A DNA stretch of 64,000 bases, taken from contig NZ_CP129019.1 in NCBI RefSeq assembly GCF_020524355.2, positions 868,001 to 932,000 of the forward strand, given 5' to 3'. Under the pieces are notes generated by a model that worked only from the letters and a program-made list of their open reading frames with translations, did no database searches and was not told the origin of the DNA. Both the position numbers and the translations under genes were made by a program. Below, piece after piece: positions 19,110 to 28,197 of the stretch. The stretch is from Mesobacillus subterraneus (lineage in GTDB: Bacteria; Bacillota; Bacilli; Bacillales; Cytobacillaceae). Position 1 is the first letter of the stretch, and every line of letters starts with the position of its first letter.

Positions 19110-19922
19110 GTGAAAAACAGCAATCAAATTTTAGGTCTTCCAATCATCAGCATAGCTGATGGCGGAGAAGTTGGTAAAGTTAAATCGTTAGTCATCAATC
19201 CAGACAAAGGTTCTGTGGATTTTATCACGATTGAGCACGAAGACTGGCAAGTAAGCGTAAAAGCTATTCCTTTCAAGAAGGTAATTGGAATAGGTGAGTA
19301 TGCTGTAACAGTCGATAATGAAAATGCCATCATCGATTTGAATGAAATTCCGATCGCTAATCAGCTTGTTAATAAAAAAATCAAAATCCTCAATACAAAA
19401 ATGATGACAAGAAAAGGTGAACTGATCGGTGAAGTAAATGAATACTTTCTGGACGATAATACCGGAGACATCATTGGTATGCTGCTTACGACTAAAGATA
19501 AGCAAGTAGCATTGTCTTCTGAAGCCGTCATTACTTTCGGCAAGGACATCATCATCGTTAGTGAGGATGCATCTGGCCGGTTCTTGAACTCCCCGGAAGA
19601 ATTGGATGGGTCAAGTGATGAACTTGGCGAATTAGTGGAGCTTGATGCCGAGAATGAATCGAAAGCTGCAAAACAGGATGTAATGGATGAAATTCAGCAA
19701 GTGGAGGCTCCTGAATTATACGATGAGCAAGAGATGGTAGCTCTAAGGAAAAAACAGGCATTATTATTAACTGGAAAAAAACTGACCAAGGATGTTTTTG
19801 ATCATGACGGAAATCTCCTGTTTTCAGCAGGAACGGTCCTTAACAATGAAGATGTAGTGAAAGCCCAGGAAGCAGGGTCAGGAATTGTTGTTGAAATCTC
19901 CATGAATATTGAAGGCAGATAA
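19110..19922 (+). CDS. PRC-barrel domain protein
   Basis: The 270-aa protein has two PRC-barrel-like modules: residues 1-75 (ILGLPIISIADGGEVGKVKSLVI) and 85-155 (MTRKGELIGEVNEYFLDDNTGDIIGMLL). An acidic linker and a C-terminal module (GKKLTKDVFDHDGNLLFSAGTVL) follow. PRC-barrels are small beta-barrels used for protein or RNA contacts. No signal peptide or membrane segment is seen. Three in-frame GTG codons (19098, 19101, 19110) are possible starts; I prefer 19110, which gives a clean MKNSNQILGLP. It lies 14 bases before the VanW-like gene, within the pilus cluster. Confidence 0.8.
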   Translation: MKNSNQILGLPIISIADGGEVGKVKSLVINPDKGSVDFITIEHEDWQVSVKAIPFKKVIGIGEYAVTVDNENAIIDLNEIPIANQLVNKKIKILNTKMMTRKGELIGEVNEYFLDDNTGDIIGMLLTTKDKQVALSSEAVITFGKDIIIVSEDASGRFLNSPEELDGSSDELGELVELDAENESKAAKQDVMDEIQQVEAPELYDEQEMVALRKKQALLLTGKKLTKDVFDHDGNLLFSAGTVLNNEDVVKAQEAGSGIVVEISMNIEGR

Positions 19923-19936
19923 GGAGGTTATTTCGC

Positions 19937-21335
19937 TTGAAAAACCAGCAGGGGCCTGAAGCTGTTTTTTATTCTCACTTGCTGTACTTCCTTTCTTGTA
20001 GCTTTCTCTCAAGTTGGAGCCTTTGCTTTTTCCTCGATTTCAGGAGATAGCTTTTCGAATGGGATACAAATTTCAACTATTGATTTAAGCGGGAAAACTG
20101 CTTCGGAAGCAGCTCCTCTTGTAAAAGAAGCCGTTGGAAACTGGGAAGAAGCCCAGACAATCAAAATCGTTTATAGAGGAAAAGAGCAGCCGCTAGGAAG
20201 TGGCAGCTATCAATTCTTCGTCGAAGAAAGCCTGCAAGCAGCTGTGCCTGGCAATGTCATTTTAAAGGTAGAGGTGACCAGGGAAAAGCTGCTTGAATCA
20301 ATTGGCGCAGTAGCACCGGGCCAATCCGCCGGCAATTTCGGCATCGAAGAGATTTCTAATGAGATTATCTCGCAAGCCAGTATCTTGTCAGGTGAATCTG
20401 TAACGATTGATTTGCAAAACTATGAAATTGCCAGTGCAAAAGAAAAAACTAGTTTAGCAGTTTCAAAGATTAGTCTTCCGGCAGAAACAACTGGAGTAGC
20501 AGAACTTTTGGAAGCTCTCGGTGTGATTACGATATCTCCCGTCTCTCAATTTTCACTGAACCAATTCATGAAGGAACAGGAACAGCTTCAAGCTGATCCG
20601 GTTTTGTTGAACATGGTTGCATCATCAATATATGAAGTGTTTTTAAAAGCGAATTTCAAAGTGATCGAGCGGCATATAAGCACCGACGTCCCTGGCAAAG
20701 AGCGAATTGGCTACGATGTTAAAATATCTAAGGGCAGCAATATGGATTTGGTGGTTTTTAATCCGAATGAGCAGGAATACAATCTTGAATTATCCATCGA
20801 GAATAGCAGCCTTGCAGTAAAATTAATCGGGGTTCCTTTTACAGGGAATTTTGAAGTGACTGTGGAAACAGAGGAATTCAAGCCTAAGACCATTAAGCGG
20901 TACAACCCTTTACTGAATCCTGATGAAAATAAGGTGGAACAGGAAGGGAAGAATGGCTTGCTAGTAACTGTCACAAGAAAAAGCTTGGATAGTGAAGGGA
21001 AATTAATAAATACCGAGTTGATATCTGAGGACTTTTATCCCCCAGTACACAAAATCGAAATCAGCGGCCTTAAGCCAGAACCTACCAATACAGCTCCGAA
21101 TTTATCCAGTCCGGAAACCATCGTCCTCCCTGGACAGGACGTTTCTCAAGGCGGAACAGGATCTGAGCAGCAGGACAGTGGTGCGACACCTCCACCTGCA
21201 GCTAATGGCGCTGTAAAAGCCCCTGTCAATACTGGTCCAGAGGAAGACGGGAACAATGCTGACAAAGACAATCAGAGTGGTACTGGTCAAGATGATGGCG
21301 GAATTTGGGGAAAACCGGATGAAGATGAAAAATAA
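19937..21335 (+). pseudogene. Exported VanW/G5-like protein, frameshifted near the start
   Basis: AAGGAGG and a TTG at 19937 start a frame that is lost after a few codons, while the next frame continues with a typical signal peptide (FFILTCCTSFLVAFSQVGAF) and the mature protein. The break is at GGGGCCTG (19951-19958): one base fewer gives MKNQQGLKLFFIL. The mature part has a peptidoglycan-binding-like DLSGKTASEAAPLVKEAVGN segment, a beta-rich VanW-like middle, a G5-like stretch (RYNPLLNPDENKVEQEGKNG) and a Pro/Gly/Gln-rich tail. It is probably anchored at or outside the membrane as a pilus-cluster accessory protein. The restored length is about 466 aa. Confidence 0.75.
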
Positions 21336-21350
21336 TGGGGGGTGTGCGTG

Positions 21351-23012
21351 ATGATCCAGACGAGAAAAAGACTAGGTGATTTGCTGATAGATGCCGGACT
21401 GCTCACAGAGGATCAGCTTAAGTCTGCCCTTGCTGATAAGCCTAAGGGACAGAAACTTGGTGATGCATTGCTGCAAAAAGGCTTCATCACTGAACAGCAA
21501 TTGATTGAAGTGCTGGAATTCCAGCTCGGCATCCCTCATATCAGTCTTTACCGTTATCCCTTCGACCACAGTATTTTCAGCTTGATTTCAAAGGATATCG
21601 CCAAGCGCAACCTGGTGATTCCGCTGAAAAAAGAAGGCAATAAACTTTTTGTCGCAATGGCGGATCCGATGGATTTTATTTCTGTCGATGATTTGCGGCT
21701 GTCTACAGGATTTCAAATTGAGACTGCAATCGCGACGAAGGACGATATCATAAGGGCAATTAATAAGTACTATGAAGTCGATGAGGGGTTCGAAGAGTTT
21801 TCGAGTATGAACCCTGCATCGGAAACAGTGACTGAAGAAAATATCACCGAAAGTGATTCACCGATCGTCAGGGTAGTGAATCAGTTGCTGTCAAGTGCGG
21901 TATCCGCAAAAGCGAGTGATATTCACATCGATCCCCAGGAGACCAAGGTTGTAGTCCGTTACCGAATCGATGGGGTGTTGCGAGTTGAGAGGGTGCTGCC
22001 GAAAAATATGCAGAGCGTTTTGACCGCTCGCTTAAAAATCATGGCTAACCTTGATATCACTGAAAGCCGCACACCTCAGGATGGAAGGATAAAAACGAGC
22101 CTGGATTTCCATCAAGTCGATCTTCGTGTTTCGACTTTGCCAACCGTTTACGGAGAAAAGATTGTTATGCGTATTCTCGATTTAGGAAGCTCCCTTAATG
22201 ACTTGGATAAGCTTGGCTTCAACAAAGTTAATTTGTCGAGATTTACTAATATGATCAATAAACCTAACGGAATTGTCCTGATCACCGGTCCGACTGGCTC
22301 CGGTAAATCCTCAACACTCTATGCGGCATTGAACCGGTTGAACAGCGAGGAAGTCAACATCATTACGATTGAGGATCCAGTTGAATATCAGCTGGAAGGA
22401 ATCAACCAGATTCAGGTGAATTCAAATGTCGGAATGACATTTGCTTCAGGGCTGCGAGCCATTCTCCGTCAGGATCCCAACATCATCATGGTCGGGGAAA
22501 TCCGTGACCGTGAAACTGTTGAAGTCGCAATCAGAGCTTCGCTGACAGGCCACCTGGTTCTGAGCACTCTTCATACGAATGATTCCATCAGCACCGTGAC
22601 AAGACTCATCGATATGGGAGTCGAACCATTCCTTGTTGCTTCATCGGTCAGCGGCATTGTGTCTCAAAGACTGATCAGGAAAGTGTGCCGTGATTGCGCC
22701 GAGCAGCAGGTTCCAACCGTAAGGGAAAAACAGATTTTTGCCAAACGGGGTTTGGGAATTGAGAAGGTCTGGAGAGGACGAGGCTGCTCTTCATGCAATA
22801 TGTCCGGATATAAAGGAAGGATTGCCATCCATGAGGTACTGCAAATCAATGATGAAATGCGGCGCGTGATTATGAATGAGGAATCGATTGTCCGTTTGAG
22901 GGAAATTGCTGTTAAAAACAAAACCATTTTCTTGCTTGATGACGGCTTGCTAAAAGTTAAGCAGGGACTGACGACGACCGAAGAAGTTTTAAGAGTAGCG
23001 ATAGCGGAATAG
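21351..23012 (+). CDS. pilB: PilB/GspE-type pilus extension ATPase with MshEN domain
   Basis: This cytoplasmic hexameric ATPase should drive pilus assembly. The N-terminus (about residues 5-60) has two MshEN-type motifs, RLGDLLIDAGLLTEDQLKSA and KLGDALLQKGFITEQQL; this domain type binds cyclic di-GMP in MshE. The GspE core follows: SDIHIDP, Walker A GPTGSGKSST (near residue 315), IITIEDPVEYQ, Walker B IIMVGEIRD and a four-cysteine zinc site (CRDC and CSSC). ATG at 21351 has GGGGGGTG six bases upstream. Length (553 aa) is normal. Only one such ATPase is seen, followed by pilT. Confidence 0.94.
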   Translation: MIQTRKRLGDLLIDAGLLTEDQLKSALADKPKGQKLGDALLQKGFITEQQLIEVLEFQLGIPHISLYRYPFDHSIFSLISKDIAKRNLVIPLKKEGNKLFVAMADPMDFISVDDLRLSTGFQIETAIATKDDIIRAINKYYEVDEGFEEFSSMNPASETVTEENITESDSPIVRVVNQLLSSAVSAKASDIHIDPQETKVVVRYRIDGVLRVERVLPKNMQSVLTARLKIMANLDITESRTPQDGRIKTSLDFHQVDLRVSTLPTVYGEKIVMRILDLGSSLNDLDKLGFNKVNLSRFTNMINKPNGIVLITGPTGSGKSSTLYAALNRLNSEEVNIITIEDPVEYQLEGINQIQVNSNVGMTFASGLRAILRQDPNIIMVGEIRDRETVEVAIRASLTGHLVLSTLHTNDSISTVTRLIDMGVEPFLVASSVSGIVSQRLIRKVCRDCAEQQVPTVREKQIFAKRGLGIEKVWRGRGCSSCNMSGYKGRIAIHEVLQINDEMRRVIMNEESIVRLREIAVKNKTIFLLDDGLLKVKQGLTTTEEVLRVAIAE

Positions 23013-23022
23013 GTGAAAGCTG

Positions 23023-24061
23023 ATGAAGGAAAAAATGGAGCAATTATTGCGAATAGGATTTGAACTTAAAGCCTCGGATCCATCTAACCGTTGGCGTGCC
23101 GCCGATCTTCAGAATTAACGGTGAGTTACGAAGGTATGGGAAGGATATGCTGAAACCTGAGGATACTGAAGGAATGGCCCGAGCAATTGTTCCGACTGAT
23201 TTGTGGGGCAGATTGAAAGAAAATGGGGAACTTGATTTTTCATATGGCTTGCCAGGAGTGTCTAGGTTCCGTGTGAACGCTTATCATCAAAGAACATGCC
23301 TTTCGCTGGCCATCCGGGTTGTGCCGACAATGATTCCATCCATGGAAGAGCTGGGGCTTCCAGAAGTATTGCAGAAAATCGCTGCGAAACCTCAGGGGTT
23401 GGTACTCGTCACCGGCCCGACTGGAAGCGGCAAATCAACTACGCTCGCAAGCATGATCCATTATATGAACCAGACGATGAGGAAGCATATTATCACACTA
23501 GAAGATCCAATTGAATATTTGCATAAGCATGGCAACTCGATTATTGATCAGAGGGAAGTTGGATTTGATACGAATAATTTTGCGAATGGATTGCGGGCAG
23601 CCCTCCGACAGGATCCGGATGTCATCCTCGTCGGCGAAATGCGCGATTTAGAGACAATTCAAACAGCCATCACCGCTGCCGAAACCGGGCACCTTGTTTT
23701 GGGGACATTGCATACATCAAGTGCACCAGCTACGATCAACCGGATTATCGACGTGTTCCCGCCGACGCAGCAAGCCCAAATTAGGATACAGCTTGCATCG
23801 GTGCTAGTTTCGATCGTTTCACAGCGCCTGTTTCCACTTCCAGATAAAAAAGGCCGGGTCGCCGCAACGGAAATCCTGATCAATAATGCCGCTACTGCGA
23901 ACCTGATTCGTAGCGAGAAAATCCATCAGATCCTGAACATCATGCAGACCTCTCGTTCTATCGGGATGCATACGCTGGAAATGACCGTCAAGGAGTTCAT
24001 CCAGCAAGGACTTATCTCGAAGGAAGCAGGGGAGCCATACCTCCAGGAGAGGGTGACGTAA
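23023..24061 (+). pseudogene. pilT: PilT-type retraction ATPase, frameshifted near codon 19
   Basis: PilT powers pilus retraction. From 23060 on the protein is intact: HLTVGVPPIFRINGEL, Walker A GPTGSGKSTTL, HIITLEDPIEYLH, Walker B DVILVGEMRD and GHLVLGTLHTSSA. The start at 23023 (MKEKMEQLLRIGFELKAS) is in another frame. The switch is at GGATCC (23076-23081); two more bases (GGATATCC) would give the family sequence ASDIHLTVG. The gene begins 10 bases after pilB and its stop overlaps pilC by one base. Either the deletion is an error or the twitching motor is truly lost. Confidence 0.9.
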
Positions 24062-25266
24062 TGGCAAGGTTCCGATATGCAGGACGAGACAAAAAAGGCA
24101 GTACAAAAGGAATAATGAATGCAACTTCGAAACGTGATGCGCTTCAGAAATTAAAGGAGCGCGGAGTCAGGACATCCATGATCGAAGAGATACCCGAGAC
24201 ATTGTTGACAAAAGATATCTCAATCGGCAGTCCTGTCAAGCTGCAGCATATGGTCATTTACTTGCGGCAGTTCGCCACCTTGCTTAAGGCAGGTGTTTCC
24301 GTGGTCGATTCGACCAGGATCCTTGCAGAACAGACAGAAAGCAAGGCACTGAAGAAGGCACTGCTTGACATTGAACAAGAACTGGTCGAAGGAAATCCGC
24401 TTTCAGCCGCTGCAGCTAGGCATAAAAAGATCTTCACGCCTATGTTCATCAATATGATGAAAGCCGGTGAGGCAAGCGGCAGCATGGATGAAACGCTGGA
24501 AAGGCTGGCTGTCCATTTTGAGAAGCAGCATAATACGAGGCAGAAAATCGTTGGTGCGATGACTTATCCGGCCGTCATTGCTTTTATTGCCATCGGTGTC
24601 GTGATTTTCCTGCTCGTTTCTGTCGTGCCGACCTTTGTGCAAATGTTTGCAGACTTCGGCGGCGAACTGCCGGCGATTACCCGGTTTGTCCTCGGTGCCA
24701 GTGAGTTCATGCAACGTTTCTGGTGGCTTGTTATCATCTTGATAGTTGGCGTTATGGTGGGAATTGCGGTTGCCAGGAATAATAAAGTATCAAAATATTA
24801 TCTTGATTATTTCATCCTCCGTTTACCGATCTTCGGCAAGCTGCTCAGGAAGGCGTCGATTGCGAGGATGAGCCGGACATTGAGCTCTTTGTTTACAAGC
24901 TCGGTACCGATTCTTCAAGCGCTGCAGATCGTCGAAAATGTCGTCGAGAATGAAGTCATGGCTAAAGTGATTAGGGAATCCCGTCTCTCGCTCGAGAGCG
25001 GCCAGTCACTGACAAGGCCGATGAAAGGCCACTGGGCATTCCCGCCGCTTGTCACCCAGATGATTGCGATAGGAGAAGAGACAGGCTCCCTTGACGCCAT
25101 GCTCGCGAAAGTCGCCGATTTTTATGAAAAAGAAGTCGAGAATGGCACCGACCAATTGAAATCCTTGATTGAACCATTGATGATTGTCGTACTAGCCGCC
25201 CTCGTCGGCACCATCGTCACCGCCATTATGGTGCCAATGTTCGAGATTTTTAACCAAATAAATTAA
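24061..25266 (+). CDS. pilC: PilC/GspF-type inner membrane platform protein
   Basis: The 401-aa membrane protein forms the platform on which the ATPases act. It has two tandem GspF domains (about residues 65-190 and 265-390), each with the MIKAGEASGSMDETL type signature (MMKAGEASGSMDETLERLA and MIAIGEETGSLDAMLAKVA). Hydrophobic segments lie near 168-190, 215-235 and 372-395. It follows pilT directly and precedes the major pilin gene by 124 bases. Confidence 0.95.
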   Translation: MARFRYAGRDKKGSTKGIMNATSKRDALQKLKERGVRTSMIEEIPETLLTKDISIGSPVKLQHMVIYLRQFATLLKAGVSVVDSTRILAEQTESKALKKALLDIEQELVEGNPLSAAAARHKKIFTPMFINMMKAGEASGSMDETLERLAVHFEKQHNTRQKIVGAMTYPAVIAFIAIGVVIFLLVSVVPTFVQMFADFGGELPAITRFVLGASEFMQRFWWLVIILIVGVMVGIAVARNNKVSKYYLDYFILRLPIFGKLLRKASIARMSRTLSSLFTSSVPILQALQIVENVVENEVMAKVIRESRLSLESGQSLTRPMKGHWAFPPLVTQMIAIGEETGSLDAMLAKVADFYEKEVENGTDQLKSLIEPLMIVVLAALVGTIVTAIMVPMFEIFNQIN

Positions 25267-25324
25267 TGAACAGTCAAAAAGTTACAAAAACTTTATATTA
25301 TATGATGCTATGACACCATCCAAT

Positions 25325-25336
25325 CTATTATAATAG
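25325..25336 (+). promoter_or_regulatory. Palindromic TATAAT box ahead of the major pilin gene
   Basis: CTATTATAATAG is a perfect 12-bp palindrome that contains TATAAT (25329-25334), 57 bases before the pilin start, in the only sizeable gap of the pil operon. No good -35 match is seen at normal spacing, so an activator-dependent or alternative promoter is possible. Confidence 0.4.
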
Positions 25337-25390
25337 TAATAGATTCAGAAAATGCCGATAGGAAAATACTACTACAAGGGAGAGAATGAA

Positions 25391-25807
25391 ATGTTCAAGC
25401 AAATGAAAAAAACACTCAAGAATCAAAAAGGTCTGACCCTGATTGAATTGCTAGCCGTTATCGTTATTTTGGGGATTATTGCTGCGATTGCTGTGCCGAG
25501 TATTGGTGGGATAATTAACAAAACTAAAAAAGATGCTCAAGTTGCTGAAGGTATTCAAATTATTAATGCCGCTAAGCTTTATATAACTACTAATCCAACA
25601 GCCACAACTATTTCAACTAGTGATCTTTCACAGTACTTAGATAATCCAAAAGATACTGATTTTAGTGTTAAAGTTGCTCAAACTAGTGGAAAATATAAAT
25701 ACACACTTGTTGATCATGAGGCATCTACCATTGTTACTAATGATGCTGCTGATGGTGCCAATACAGTTACTGAGGCGGAACTAAGAACTTATACAAATGC
25801 TAATTAA
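25391..25807 (+). CDS. Major type IV pilin (prepilin)
   Basis: A 138-aa prepilin with a 14-residue basic leader MFKQMKKTLKNQKG, cleaved before LTLIELLAVIVILGIIAAIA; Glu5 is present. The globular part is Thr/Asn/Asp-rich with no cysteine pair. AAGGGAGAG precedes the ATG at 25391. Its place between pilC and the prepilin peptidase and its own possible promoter suggest it is the main pilus subunit. Its stop overlaps the start of the peptidase gene. Confidence 0.92.
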   Translation: MFKQMKKTLKNQKGLTLIELLAVIVILGIIAAIAVPSIGGIINKTKKDAQVAEGIQIINAAKLYITTNPTATTISTSDLSQYLDNPKDTDFSVKVAQTSGKYKYTLVDHEASTIVTNDAADGANTVTEAELRTYTNAN

Positions 25808-26559
25808 TATTTTCTGTATTTTTTTATACGGCCTAATCCTAGGCTCCTTCTACAATGTAGTCGGCCTCAGGGTGCCGGAAGGGAAATCAATTGTCTCACC
25901 CCGCTCTTCTTGTCCGAAATGCGGGTATCAGCTTGGGGCCAGGGATCTGGTTCCGGTGCTGTCTTATATTTTTCAAAAAGGGAAATGCCGCCGGTGCAAG
26001 GCTGGCATTTCTCCTGTTTATCCGCTGTTTGAGCTGTTGACGGGGGGCTTGTTTGCCTTCGCATACATACAGTTGGGGCCTGGTGCCCGAGCTCCTTGTT
26101 GCATTGCTGTTGATTTCTTTGTTTGTGATCATTACGGTGTCTGATTTGAACTATATGATCATCCCTGACAAGGTGCTGATTGTGTTCTCCGTGATTTTTA
26201 TCGCTGTCCGCTTAATCATTCCTATAGACCCGTGGTGGGTCTCGCTGGTTGGCGGAGCGGTAGGCTTTGCACTCTTGCTTCTGATTGCCGTCATCAGCCG
26301 TGGCGGGATGGGGGGAGGAGACATCAAGCTTTTCGCCTTGATTGGCTTTGTCCTTGGGCTGAAAGGCCTGCTTCTATCATTCTTTCTTTCTACGCTTTTC
26401 GGAGCATTATTTGGCGGTTTAGGTCTCGTTCTCGGGCTTCTCAAACGGAAACAGGCCATTCCATTCGGGCCATTCATCGCAATCGGAACGCTTACGACAT
26501 ACTTTTACGGCGAAACCATCGTCCAGATCTACCTCAGTTTCCTGCAATCAGGATTTTAG
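25797..26559 (+). pseudogene. comC: Prepilin peptidase (ComC/PilD), +1 frameshift at GGGGCC
   Basis: This membrane aspartic protease cuts and N-methylates prepilins; in B. subtilis comC lies at the same place between folC and spoIIB. The first half has the zinc-binding CPKCGYQLG and CRRCKAG pairs. The second, in another frame, has both catalytic aspartates (SDLNYMIIPDK and GGGDIKLF). The break is at GGGGCC, 26075-26080: three G would give IQLGLVPELL and a normal 253-aa protein. It overlaps the pilin gene by 11 bases. It should serve the minor and major pilins here and any ComG pseudopilins elsewhere. Confidence 0.9.
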
Positions 26560-26575
26560 AAAAAGGAGTTTTGTT

Positions 26576-27559
26576 ATGGCACTCTCGGTCTTTTCATCAA
26601 GAAGCAAAGTGATCAATCTCGTCTTTAATGACCAATATATTCGCTATGTGGAATTGAAGCAATCAACCCCTCCGGTTCCTTTGAGATGGGGAGAAAAGAA
26701 ATTAAGTCCTGGAATGATCTCTGACGGGAAAATCGTTGATTTTGATACGCTTTCGATGGTGATCGATGAGTGCATACAAGATTGGAAAATTAATAAAAGG
26801 GAAGTCCGGTTCATTGTTCCTGATTCCATTGTGATTATCAGGAAATTATCGATTCCCTCCGATATAGCAGTAGATGAGATTAATAGCTACATCTACCTCG
26901 AACTTGGTGCCACCATTCATTTACCTTTTGAACATGCAGTGTTCGATACAGTTATCATGTCTAAAGCCGGGGAAAAGCAGGAGATTATCCTGTTTGCGGC
27001 ACCAGAGAAAAACGTCCTTGAATATTCGGATTTGCTATCAGAGGCAAAGCTTAAGCCGATTGCGGCAGATATATCTCCGCTCGCTAATTATCGTTTGTTC
27101 AGCGCGGCTACAGATGAGCTGGAAAAAGCGAATGCCATTCTCGTACAATTCGACACTCACCTTGTCAGCATGACCATATTCGAGGGAGCCTTTCCATTGT
27201 TCCTTCGTCACTTGTCGATTGAATTGAATGATTGGCTGAACCCTGATGCTATGAGCGTGCAGCAGGATGGAGTTGGACAAGTGAATGAATTGAATTACCA
27301 ATTTGAAGATGTCTACAAGGAAATCAGCAAATTAATGGATTTTTATACATATTCTTTTACACAAGGAAAGAAGATGATTGAACAAATCGCTGTAAACGGT
27401 GATCATCCTTTATTTGAAAGGATTTTGGCGGAAATGGGAGAACGTTTCACCATCCCCGTCAAACCGATTACCTATGATGGGTCATTGCATGCCGAAATGG
27501 AAGAGTTTCCTCGCAGTTATTATCTGGGGCTTGGCCTGGGATTAAAAGAGGTGAAATGA
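26576..27559 (+). CDS. pilM: PilM, actin-like pilus assembly protein
   Basis: PilM is an actin-fold cytoplasmic protein that binds the N-terminus of PilN and links the ATPases to the PilNO membrane complex. The 327-aa sequence shows VINLVFNDQYIRYVELK (phosphate-1-like start), VRFIVPDSIVIIRKLSIPS and the PilM-like EINSYIYLELGATIHLPFE. AAAGGAG precedes the ATG at 26576. Its stop overlaps pilN by four bases. Confidence 0.88.
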   Translation: MALSVFSSRSKVINLVFNDQYIRYVELKQSTPPVPLRWGEKKLSPGMISDGKIVDFDTLSMVIDECIQDWKINKREVRFIVPDSIVIIRKLSIPSDIAVDEINSYIYLELGATIHLPFEHAVFDTVIMSKAGEKQEIILFAAPEKNVLEYSDLLSEAKLKPIAADISPLANYRLFSAATDELEKANAILVQFDTHLVSMTIFEGAFPLFLRHLSIELNDWLNPDAMSVQQDGVGQVNELNYQFEDVYKEISKLMDFYTYSFTQGKKMIEQIAVNGDHPLFERILAEMGERFTIPVKPITYDGSLHAEMEEFPRSYYLGLGLGLKEVK

Positions 27560-28197
27560 TGCAAGTCGATATAAACCTGTTACCCAGGAGCAGCGAGAAA
27601 AAGATTCCATATAAGCTTGGTGCCTTTGTTTTCCTTCTCGTCGCTGCGTTGTTCACAGCCGCCATGTATTTTTGGGGAAACCATTACGAGCAAAAGATGG
27701 ATACTGTAGACCAGCAAATTTCGAATACACAAGCCTTGATTGCTGCAGAAGAGGCAAAACATGAAGAATCAGAAGCGATTGGCTCCATTGCGATTCTGGA
27801 GCAGGCTGCAGAATGGGCGGAGCATTCTCCGATTGACACTGTGAAGTTGATGCAGCAGTTGATTGCGCTTTTGCCAGAACGGGGCTTTATTCAATTCTTT
27901 TCGTATAGCGAAGGCTCAGATCTCCTTCTTAGAGTTCAATTCGATACAAACAGAGACTCAGCCTATTACCTTAACTCACTGTTAGAAGCTGATTGGATCA
28001 TAGATGCAAAGCTGGTGTCATTGACTGCGGAAGCTGAACTGCCTGAAGCTGCTGAAAATCAGGAATCGAATAACCTGTCTAATTCAGACTATGTTCTCAG
28101 GTATTTTGCTGAATATGCGATCAGCATCGATCGGTCCAAGGTGAAACGGAATCCTGCAGCTCAAATAGCAGAAGTGGATGGTGATGATGATGAGTAG
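27556..28197 (+). CDS. pilN: PilN-like pilus alignment protein
   Basis: The 213-aa protein has the PilN hallmark N-terminus VDINLLPRSSEKK, which docks into PilM, then one membrane helix (about residues 21-42), a coiled-coil stretch and a ferredoxin-like outer domain. It overlaps pilM by four bases and pilO by about eight, consistent with a coupled pilMNO unit. Confidence 0.88.
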   Translation: MMQVDINLLPRSSEKKIPYKLGAFVFLLVAALFTAAMYFWGNHYEQKMDTVDQQISNTQALIAAEEAKHEESEAIGSIAILEQAAEWAEHSPIDTVKLMQQLIALLPERGFIQFFSYSEGSDLLLRVQFDTNRDSAYYLNSLLEADWIIDAKLVSLTAEAELPEAAENQESNNLSNSDYVLRYFAEYAISIDRSKVKRNPAAQIAEVDGDDDE

